Shown here piece after piece: positions 1 through 6,954 of a stretch of 56,470 nucleotides of DNA. The position numbers and the translations under genes are program-made. The number at the start of each line of letters is the position of its first letter. The stretch's first letter is position 1. The notes beneath the pieces are model-generated. The model saw only the letters and a list, made by a program, of their open reading frames with translations. It was not told the origin of the DNA and made no database searches. Source of the DNA: UBA1181 sp963626555 (GTDB lineage: Bacteria; Bacteroidota; Bacteroidia; Bacteroidales; Paludibacteraceae); NCBI GenBank assembly GCA_963626555.1, contig CAVFXQ010000015.1, positions 1-56,470 of the forward strand, written 5' to 3'.

Positions 1-238
1 CTTGATATTAAATCAATTACACAAAAATATCAGACTCCGTACAAAATTAGAGATTTCTACGCTATTTAACAAACAAGAATCGCTTCTTCTTTCATAAATA
101 CCAATGAGCTCGCACTTATATTAGTTCACCACTTGACAAAGTATGAACCCCAAAGTCTACCATTTTCTCTTAGAAAATCCGCAATTCTGTTTTGAAAAAT
201 TCGCAAAACAACTTTATTCAAACTTAATTTTAATATAG

Positions 239-1252
239 TTAATTTTTTTCTAAGATCTGCAAAACTGTCTTCATCCTATTCTGAAAAGTATGCTGTTGAA
301 CCACGCTATGATAAGCTATAGAGGCAGATTCATACATGTCATGACCCAACGCATAATCAATGAGCGAAAACAAATCCTCTTCATTATGGTACAACCCAAC
401 TTCACCATTCGGGAAAAGTTGCTCAACATAGGGATTGGCATCACAAATCTGATAAGCTCCAGAAGCACAAATTTCAAACACCTTTGGGTTGGCTCCTTCT
501 TTCTGCTGTTCATGATGAATATTCAACACAATCTTTGCCCGATTATAGTCAATATTCAATTGTTCTGCCGTTGCATTACAATTCGTGTAAACATCTCGTC
601 GTTCACGCAACAACCACTGAATTGGATTTTTATACCATGGTTTGTACACACCCCATACATGAATTCTTTTATCTGCATAATGCGCCACAACTTTCTGAAT
701 CACTCTTTTTCGCTTCTCTGATTGCCAAAGGTCGCCTGCAAATACAATGTCTAAATCTTTCTCAACTTGTAAAGGATGATAAAGTTCAGCATCTGCCGCT
801 TGGGGCAGAAAATGCGCTTCAATTCCATTTGTCGCTCGCAAAAATTCAATGTCAGTTTGCTCGTAACAAAAAACCTTATCGGCAAACTTTAGATTCTGTA
901 GAGCATCTGGGAATCGCTTCACACTATCGAAAAGCCAAACCGCTACTTTCGCCGTCTGATGCATATACCGCACCACTTCAGGCAAAAGGCTATCCCCATT
1001 GACAATGAACACGAAATCAGGTTTTATCTCATCAAATCTACACTGAACGAACATAGAAAAATTAAACCTCGATTTTTTTTTCAAAGCTTTTTTATCACCT
1101 ATCTTATACACCATACGATTCACAAAATCATACGGATGAATAGGTGTATCGTATGTTTCACAACAAACACGACACTCCAACCGCTCAAAAGCCTGGGTAA
1201 TGCTTTGTGCAAAATAATGGAAATTTGGGGCTATGAGGAGAGTGGTGAGCAT
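239..1252 (-). CDS. CgeB-like glycosyltransferase
   Basis: This is a 337-residue cytoplasmic glycosyltransferase-like protein with no signal peptide. Its C-terminal half resembles the CgeB / glycosyl-transferases-group-1_2 family: RAKIVLNIH, then ANPKVFEICASGAYQICD and the LFPNGEVGLYHNEEDL segment, which in this family contact the nucleotide-sugar. The N-terminal half (IAPNFHYFAQSITQAF) looks like the acceptor-side Rossmann domain. The ATG overlaps the stop of the upstream glycosyltransferase reading frame (TAATG), so it is probably the last gene of the five-gene glycan operon and translationally coupled. The donor and acceptor sugars cannot be read from the sequence. The 238 bases downstream, to the window edge, contain no gene or terminator I can support. 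Confidence 0.8.
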   Translation of the reverse strand: MLTTLLIAPNFHYFAQSITQAFERLECRVCCETYDTPIHPYDFVNRMVYKIGDKKALKKKSRFNFSMFVQCRFDEIKPDFVFIVNGDSLLPEVVRYMHQTAKVAVWLFDSVKRFPDALQNLKFADKVFCYEQTDIEFLRATNGIEAHFLPQAADAELYHPLQVEKDLDIVFAGDLWQSEKRKRVIQKVVAHYADKRIHVWGVYKPWYKNPIQWLLRERRDVYTNCNATAEQLNIDYNRAKIVLNIHHEQQKEGANPKVFEICASGAYQICDANPYVEQLFPNGEVGLYHNEEDLFSLIDYALGHDMYESASIAYHSVVQQHTFQNRMKTVLQILEKN

Positions 1253-2408
1253 TAGGATTTCATCATATTTTTCAAACAGTCATCTATACATTGGCAGATT
1301 CTGCTCCATGCGAAGCGTTTTGCATGTTCAACTCGCTCATTAAATCCTACCGACAAATCAATTTCTCCACAGATTATTTTTCTCATCTCTTCTGCTAATT
1401 CATTTGATGAATGTATAATTTTACCCAAATTCTCATTACTCTCTACAAAGTCTATTGCTGATGAATAGAGGTCGTTAGTATGTAGTTGCCAAACCATTGT
1501 GCTTCGACATTGACAATTCCAAACGATTCATAGCGTGATGTCAAACAGAAGACTTTTGCCCGATTGTATAGTTCAAATAACTTATTTCTATCAGATTGTT
1601 GTCCTACAAACTTTACACACTCTTTAAGTTGTGGATTTCTTTCATAAAACGAGACTATTTTCGTTTGGAAACTCTCTTCAACATCCCCGACAAACAAAAA
1701 CTTCCACCCTTTTAAATCTCCTATTTTTTCAAGCGCGTCTAACATATACTCGTTGTTTTTCTGGTGAGTACCAATTCTGCCAACTGTTATGATTAAATTT
1801 TCTTTTTCTTCATATGGCTTGATTGCGATGTTATTTGATTGAATAAAATAATCATTCAAACCATCTGGAATATATTGTAGCTTTGGATTTTCCACATGAT
1901 AGCGAGTCTGCATGTACTCTATCGCTTGGGAAGTTTCTGCAGACACAATATCCACAACATGATGCAAGTATAGCTTATACACCCAACGCCTTACTCTTTC
2001 TATCTTATCGCTTTCTTGTCGAATCATTTCGTCCACATTCATATCCAACTTTACATAAAGTTTACCATGCGGATTGCGTATTTTATAAATGATTGCATAT
2101 AGGATAGAAAATTTAAGAAAATAAAGATTTAGAACATCTATTTGCTTTGCGTTTTTCCATAGGTATTTGAGGGCAGACTTGCTTCTTCCCATTTTAGTAT
2201 AATCTCCACCCACATCGTTTGCTAATGTTTCAAGTTTCATGGGGCTTAAAGAGTCTCGCATACTCTTTGGAATTTGCTCTTCCCTCAAAAAAGAGACATA
2301 CTTCGCCTCATACCCTAATTGAGCCATGCAATAGGGGATTGTGCCTGGGTCTTTGTATAGATGCGACACTAAAGGGTTATGAATAAATAGAGTTACAAAA
2401 GTTTTCAT
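1252..2408 (-). pseudogene. GT4-type glycosyltransferase broken by a frameshift
   Basis: Two overlapping minus-strand reading frames together make one family-4-like glycosyltransferase. The first frame (ATG at 2408, MKTFVTLFIHNPLVSHLYKD) carries the donor-site landmarks: the glycine-rich VGRIGTHQKNNEYML stretch and the E-x7-E type SRYESFGIVNVEA. It runs to EAQWFGNYILTT and then into a TAG. The missing tail continues in another frame from about 1480 (DLYSSAIDFVESNENLG to the stop at 1252). Restoring one base at about 1475-1482, near ACTAACGACC, joins them as ..YILT-DLYSSAIDF... The frame upstream of 2408 opens only with TTG; the ATG at 2408 is the better start. The second-frame stop overlaps the next gene's ATG, as expected of the original gene end. 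This is either a recent pseudogene or an assembly error. Confidence 0.75.
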
Positions 2409-2442
2409 AAAATCTTTTGCATATAAGTTTTTGAATATCAAT

Positions 2443-3654
2443 TCAAGAATTTGCTGATTTTATCATAGTAAGAATATGCTCAACGACTTGCTCACAATGC
2501 GACTTTTCTTGTTCAACGCCACAAAAACGCTCAATTTCTTCATTCGACGGAATATGATAATCGCTTGTTGCAAGGCATTGCATCAATTCTGACCACGAAT
2601 ATACTCTCTTTGCTTCCATCAGTGCATAATCAAAATAAAATGGCCGAGATTTGGTCACATACTCCTCTTCATCAAACGGAAAAAGAATAATAGGCTTGCG
2701 CAAGTAGAGAAAGTCAAAATAGATACTTGAATAGTCAGTTATCAGCACATCGACATCTCTGACAAATGTATAGAGGTCATCATAATCATTGTCGGAGAGT
2801 GTAATGAGGCGTTGGGGCAGGCTTTCTTCGTGTACATCTCTGTCAAAGAAATGCCCTTTGTATAGAAATACAATATTGTGCTGTTCTAACAGTGTGTTGA
2901 ATGTTGCCGCGCAAAATCCTGCTTTTGTAAATGGATTAAAATGATGTTCAGCATCGCGATGTGTGGGCATATACAAGACCTTCAGCGGTCGGTTGAACTG
3001 TTTGTCTAACGCTTGTATCAATTCTTCGGGTGCAGTGGAGCGGAATTTATCTATACGCGGAAGTCCTGTTTCCCATATCTCAGACGATGGTAATTCAAAT
3101 GCAGATTGCAGAAAAGGGGTAAAGAAAGGTGCACTGCTGAGTGTCTGCCCCTGCAGAAACTCCCACGGCACAAAACATCGACGGCAGATAGTCTTAAACC
3201 GCTTAAACAGGGTATTCTTGCGTATAAATAGTTGGGCGTCATTCCCAATTTGTTTGAGCGGCATCCCATGCCAAAGATTGATATAGCGAATGCCGTTCAT
3301 ATAGCGAGGGGAAGAATCATCGGCTCCTTTGGTGGCAAAGAAGAAACCGGCTTTTTTTTGTATCTGTCTTCCTTCTTTGCTTTCACAAAGAACCACAGGC
3401 AAACCTCTGTCTTTTAGGCGTTGCACAATGGCAGGACTATGCGTCATCCATACCGCCTTAATCTGTGGGTAATGGGCAATTACATACTCGTACAAAGCGC
3501 GGGAGTTGTCGGAATAGCGTAATCCATCCCACGCACCGAATGTCCACAGATGTGGGTCGCGCTTGTGCAGGCGTTGTTCCCACCAACAGGGCAAAAAGCA
3601 CAATCCACGGAGTGCATGGACTATATCAGCACTTGTTTGTTTAATCGTTTTCAT
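2443..3654 (-). CDS. CDP-glycerol/polyol glycerophosphotransferase family protein
   Basis: This 403-residue protein belongs to the CDP-glycerol:poly(glycerophosphate) glycerophosphotransferase family (TagB/TagF-like), which moves polyol-phosphate from CDP-polyol onto a lipid-linked or polymeric acceptor at the inner face of the membrane. Visible hallmarks are the N-terminal LWTFGAWDGLRYSDNSRALYEYV segment, the YMPTHRD histidine motif near residue 230, YKGHFFD, and DVLITDYSSIYFDFLYLRKPI near residue 305. The length is that of the catalytic domain alone, without the extra N-terminal domain of long TagF proteins. The ATG overlaps the stop of the SDR gene by four bases (ATGA), so the two are coupled. 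With the TagD-like gene two positions upstream it implies a polyol-phosphate-containing glycan. Which polyol is used is not shown. Confidence 0.85.
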   Translation of the reverse strand: MKTIKQTSADIVHALRGLCFLPCWWEQRLHKRDPHLWTFGAWDGLRYSDNSRALYEYVIAHYPQIKAVWMTHSPAIVQRLKDRGLPVVLCESKEGRQIQKKAGFFFATKGADDSSPRYMNGIRYINLWHGMPLKQIGNDAQLFIRKNTLFKRFKTICRRCFVPWEFLQGQTLSSAPFFTPFLQSAFELPSSEIWETGLPRIDKFRSTAPEELIQALDKQFNRPLKVLYMPTHRDAEHHFNPFTKAGFCAATFNTLLEQHNIVFLYKGHFFDRDVHEESLPQRLITLSDNDYDDLYTFVRDVDVLITDYSSIYFDFLYLRKPIILFPFDEEEYVTKSRPFYFDYALMEAKRVYSWSELMQCLATSDYHIPSNEEIERFCGVEQEKSHCEQVVEHILTMIKSANS

Positions 3655-4382
3655 TGGTAATTGTATCCCCCGCAGACCTCAATGGTTGCACCGTTAATAT
3701 ACGCATTATGCAGCAGGAATAGAGCCGTGTCAGCGATTTCCTCTACTGTAGCAAAGCGATGTACGGCTGTTTTTTCATTAATTCTATTTCTAATCTCTAT
3801 CGGCTTGTTTTTCTGCCACTCTGTTTCGACAAACCCTGGGGCAATCACATTAACGGTCGTACCTGTTCCCGCAAAATCTTTTACCAAGTTCTTTGCCATA
3901 GCGTGCAACGCCGCCTTGGTAACTGCGTAAGGCAGGGAAGTGGCGTGTGGTTCGATTGCCATCATCGAGCCGATAAAAATAAGGCGAGAGTTTGGTTGTA
4001 TCTGCTGCCACAGGTCGCGTAGCAAGAAGAAATGACTATTCACATTCACTTGCATCATCCATAGCCAGTCTTCGTCTGTCAACTCTGCGGTTTTCTTTCT
4101 GACGGTCGTTCCTGCATTGCAAACAATGCAATGAATATCCACATCTTTCAACTGATTCGTAAAGCGATGTACATCGTCTACGTTACTTTGATCTACCCTT
4201 TCCACCGAAAACGAACCTTGAAAAGAGGTGAGATTTTCTCTCATCTTCTGCGCTGCCGATTCGTCCGAACCATAGGTCGCATAGGCAAAATAGCCCTCTT
4301 TCAGTAGCATCTCCGTTATCGCCAAACCAATCCCTTTCGTGCCACCCGTAACAATCGCATTCTTCATACTCTTCTTACTCAT
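3651..4382 (-). CDS. SDR-family reductase of the CDP-polyol cassette
   Basis: This is a classical short-chain dehydrogenase/reductase of 243 residues. The nucleotide-binding glycine motif TGGTKGIG is at residues 12-19, NAG at 89-91, and the catalytic Ser139, Tyr152 and Lys156 lie in IGSMMA and PYAVTKAA. By homology alone it resembles FabG-type 3-oxoacyl reductases. However, it is overlapped by four bases on both sides, with the cytidylyltransferase upstream and the polyol-phosphate transferase downstream, so a role in making the polyol-phosphate that is activated with CTP is more likely. Haemophilus Bcs1/Acs1 is a known precedent in which an SDR domain reduces ribulose-5-phosphate before cytidylation. 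That substrate assignment here is inference. Confidence 0.85.
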   Translation of the reverse strand: MSKKSMKNAIVTGGTKGIGLAITEMLLKEGYFAYATYGSDESAAQKMRENLTSFQGSFSVERVDQSNVDDVHRFTNQLKDVDIHCIVCNAGTTVRKKTAELTDEDWLWMMQVNVNSHFFLLRDLWQQIQPNSRLIFIGSMMAIEPHATSLPYAVTKAALHAMAKNLVKDFAGTGTTVNVIAPGFVETEWQKNKPIEIRNRINEKTAVHRFATVEEIADTALFLLHNAYINGATIEVCGGYNYQ

Positions 4383-4834
4383 TTAACTACGTCTGGATTC
4401 GGTTGTTGATCTATTTCGCTAATGGTCTCTCGATATCTATCCAAAATACTCTGTTTGATACTTGTAGACGACGCACCTTGTCCACGAGGGAAATAAAAAA
4501 CAGTTACTCCGAGTTCTTTCAAATAGTCGTACTTGCCCACCCAATCGTCTCCAACGACAAAGACATCGATATTCAGTCTCTTAACAAGTTCCGTATGATC
4601 AAGAGAATGTTGGGGAATGACAATATCGGGGTACTTGAGTGCCTTAACAATGGACAAACGTTCCTCAAAAGGTATTATCGGTGGTTTTTTATAACTCGCC
4701 ACAAGTTCATCTGTCGAAACACCCACAATCAGTGTTCCTCCTAACCCACGAGCATATTCAATCATCTTTAAATGGTTGGAATGAAACATATCAAATGTTC
4801 CTCCTGTATAAACCACTGTCTGTCCGTTATACAT
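4379..4834 (-). CDS. Glycerol-3-phosphate cytidylyltransferase-like protein (TagD family)
   Basis: This 151-residue nucleotidyltransferase has the cytidylyltransferase fold. The GTFDMFHSNH motif, with His18 and His21, corresponds to the HxGH-type CTP site; VGVSTDEL and the C-terminal GASSTSIKQSIL correspond to the RTEGISTT-type motif. In TagD, CTP plus glycerol-3-phosphate gives CDP-glycerol and pyrophosphate in the cytoplasm. It is the first gene of the operon, with a candidate promoter box about 107 bases upstream, directly beyond the typA terminator. The adjacent SDR and CDP-polyol transferase support activation of a polyol-phosphate. Related transferases use other substrates (for example FAD synthetase or heptose-phosphate enzymes), so the polyol is not certain. 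The C-terminal extension past the motif is about 20 residues. Confidence 0.85.
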   Translation of the reverse strand: MYNGQTVVYTGGTFDMFHSNHLKMIEYARGLGGTLIVGVSTDELVASYKKPPIIPFEERLSIVKALKYPDIVIPQHSLDHTELVKRLNIDVFVVGDDWVGKYDYLKELGVTVFYFPRGQGASSTSIKQSILDRYRETISEIDQQPNPDVVK

Positions 4835-4940
4835 ATTTTTCCTTTCTATACACTACAATTGTGTGGAGATCTTACTTTTCCACTCACTTTTTAACTCTAT
4901 GCGATTCGTATCCCGCATCTATTTTTTTTGCGTATCGTTG

Positions 4941-4948
4941 CAAAATTA
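4941..4948 (-). promoter_or_regulatory. Candidate -7 box for the glycan operon
   Basis: On the minus strand this reads TAATTTTG followed by C, matching the Bacteroidota -7 consensus TAnnTTTG. It lies about 107 bases before the TagD-like ATG and immediately after the U-tract of the typA terminator. No good TTTG -33 element is seen at 19-21 bases upstream, so the call rests on one element. Confidence 0.45.
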
Positions 4949-4949
4949 C

Positions 4950-4979
4950 AAAAAAAGAGGCTGACATACACTGCCAACC
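4950..4979 (-). terminator. Rho-independent terminator of typA
   Basis: On the minus strand GGTTGGCA and TGTCAGCC form an eight-pair stem with two G-U pairs around a five-base loop, followed by TCTTTTTTTG. It starts 24 bases after the typA stop. Confidence 0.75.
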
Positions 4980-5003
4980 CCCATTCTTTTTATTGTAGAC
5001 CAA

Positions 5004-6809
5004 TTATCGATTAGCTTTCTTTCTCTCCGTCTCGTCCAAAATAATCTTTCTCAAACGCATGAAATTAGGCGTTACCTCCACATACTCGTCTTCTCGGATA
5101 TACTCCAACGCTTCTTCCAATGAGAAGATAATTGGCGGGATGATCTTCGCCTTGTCATCCGCACTCTTCGAACGCATATTCGTCAACTGCTTAGACTTAG
5201 TTACATTCACTACGATATCGTTATCCTTGCTATTCTCTCCTACCACCTGACCTGCATATACTTCGTCTTGTGGATTGATGAAGAACTTTCCACGGTCTTG
5301 CAACTTATCCAATGCGTATGCATAAACTGTTCCTGCTTCCATGGCAATCAACGCACCGTTCGTACGACGTTGAATCTCTCCCTTGTATGGCTGATATTCC
5401 ATGAAACGATGTGCCATCACAGCCTCACCTGCCGTTGCAGTCAACACATTGGTTCTCAATCCAATGATACCACGAGACGGTATCACAAACTCCAAATGAA
5501 CACGGTCGCCCTTACGCTCCATAGACACCATATCTCCCTTTCGGGTAGCGACCATCTCTATCACCTTCCCTGAAAACTCGTCTGGCAAGTCAATAGTCAA
5601 CTGCTCCACAGGCTCACATTTTACGCCATCTATCTCCTTGATAATTACTTGAGGCTGACCAACCTGCAACTCATAGCCTTCACGACGCATCGTCTCAATC
5701 AAGACTGACAAGTGCAACACTCCACGTCCGAATACATTCCACTTATCCGACTCTGGATCTTTCACCACTCGCAATGCCAAGTTACGATCCAATTCCTTCA
5801 TCAAACGGTCGTTGATATGACGTGAGGTAACAAACTTACCATCTTTACCAAAGAATGGTGAATCATTAACAGCGAACACCATACTCATCGTAGGCTCGTC
5901 GATAGCGATTGGTGGCAATGGCTCAGGATTCTCTAAATCACAGATAGTATCTCCGATTTCAAAGTTTTCAATTCCGACCAGTGCGACCAACTCGCCACAA
6001 TTGGCTTCACGTACTGCTTTCTGACCGAATCCTTCAAAAATACGTAATTCTTTGATTTTTACTCTCTTAATAGAACCGTCTCTTTTTGCCAAAGACAAAT
6101 CCTGACCCTCTTTCAATGTTCCACGATGAATACGTCCGATAGCTATACGCCCAACGTATGCGGAGAAATCCAACGAGGTAATCAACATTTGTGGTGTTCC
6201 CTCAATGATACGAGGTGCTGGCACATATTTTATAATGGCATCCAACACTGGCGTAATGTCATTCTCTCTTGGTGTCTTCCAATCGTCCGACATCCAATTA
6301 TTCTTCGCTGATCCATACAATGTTGGAAAATCGAGTTGCTCTTCCGTAGCATCCAAGTTGAACATCAAATCAAATACTTCTTCTTGGACCTCCTCTGGGC
6401 GACAGTTAGGCTTGTCTACCTTATTAACAACGACAATAGGTTTTAGTCCAATCTGCAAAGCCTTTTGCAGCACAAAACGAGTCTGTGGCATTGGCCCTTC
6501 AAAAGCGTCTACCAACAGCAAGACACCATCCGCCATATTTAACACTCGCTCTACCTCTCCTCCAAAATCGGAGTGTCCTGGAGTGTCAATGATATTAATC
6601 TTATAGTCTTTGTAACGTATGGAAACATTCTTAGACACAATGGTTATACCTCGCTCACGCTCCAAGTCGTTGTTGTCCAACATCAACTCGCCAGGCTTTT
6701 CATGCTCCTTGAAGATTTTACCTGCCATCAACATTTTGTCCACCAAGGTGGTCTTTCCGTGATCGACGTGCGCGATGATCGCCACGTTTCTAATGTTTTG
6801 ATTCTCCAT
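5004..6809 (-). CDS. typA: Ribosome-associated GTPase TypA/BipA
   Basis: This is a 601-residue translational GTPase of the BipA/TypA type, close to the family's usual length of about 600-615. The P-loop AHVDHGKTTLVDKML is at residues 14-28, the switch-I region contains RERGITIVSKN, G3 is DTPGHSDFGGEVERV and G4 is NKVDKPN. The EF-Tu-like domain 2 (GRIAIGRIHRG), the EF-G-like domains III/V and the BipA C-terminal region (QRRTNGALIAMEAGTVYAYA, VGENSKDNDIVVNV) follow in order. It acts on the ribosome and in 50S assembly, mostly at low temperature or under stress in other bacteria. It appears to be monocistronic, with a -7 box at 6837-6844 and a strong terminator at 4950-4979. Confidence 0.97.
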   Translation of the reverse strand: MENQNIRNVAIIAHVDHGKTTLVDKMLMAGKIFKEHEKPGELMLDNNDLERERGITIVSKNVSIRYKDYKINIIDTPGHSDFGGEVERVLNMADGVLLLVDAFEGPMPQTRFVLQKALQIGLKPIVVVNKVDKPNCRPEEVQEEVFDLMFNLDATEEQLDFPTLYGSAKNNWMSDDWKTPRENDITPVLDAIIKYVPAPRIIEGTPQMLITSLDFSAYVGRIAIGRIHRGTLKEGQDLSLAKRDGSIKRVKIKELRIFEGFGQKAVREANCGELVALVGIENFEIGDTICDLENPEPLPPIAIDEPTMSMVFAVNDSPFFGKDGKFVTSRHINDRLMKELDRNLALRVVKDPESDKWNVFGRGVLHLSVLIETMRREGYELQVGQPQVIIKEIDGVKCEPVEQLTIDLPDEFSGKVIEMVATRKGDMVSMERKGDRVHLEFVIPSRGIIGLRTNVLTATAGEAVMAHRFMEYQPYKGEIQRRTNGALIAMEAGTVYAYALDKLQDRGKFFINPQDEVYAGQVVGENSKDNDIVVNVTKSKQLTNMRSKSADDKAKIIPPIIFSLEEALEYIREDEYVEVTPNFMRLRKIILDETERKKANR

Positions 6810-6836
6810 TCGTCTATTTCAAAATATTTCAAGTTG

Positions 6837-6844
6837 CAAACTTA
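6837..6844 (-). promoter_or_regulatory. Candidate -7 box for typA
   Basis: The minus strand reads TAAGTTTG then C, matching TAnnTTTG, 27 bases before the typA ATG. No TTTG is visible at the usual -33 distance. Confidence 0.45.
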
Positions 6845-6893
6845 CTAAAAATAAAATTCCCTTTTATGTTTTCCGACATATTTTTCTCAACAC

Positions 6894-6929
6894 AAAAAAC
6901 CTCAGGAATTATTCATCTAATCCCTGAGG
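6894..6929 (-). terminator. Terminator of the 900-residue surface protein gene
   Basis: CCTCAGG and CCTGAGG form a stem (6900-6906 with 6923-6929) around a 16-base loop, and on the minus strand it is followed by TTTTTTG. It lies 25 bases beyond the stop at 6955. Confidence 0.85.
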
Positions 6930-6954
6930 CTTCTATTTTTATTATTATTTCTTT

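Noticed and set aside
130..238. A minus-strand open stretch after the CgeB-like gene (peptide ending in GRLWGSYFVKW) that would join the gene if one A were added to its A-run at the stop.
   Set aside because: The gene already ends in the normal place for its family and the extra stretch lacks recognisable motifs, so a second frameshift is not needed.
6126..6848. Overlapping plus-strand open frames opposite typA.
   Set aside because: They lie in the antisense of a highly conserved gene and show no family features or start signals.
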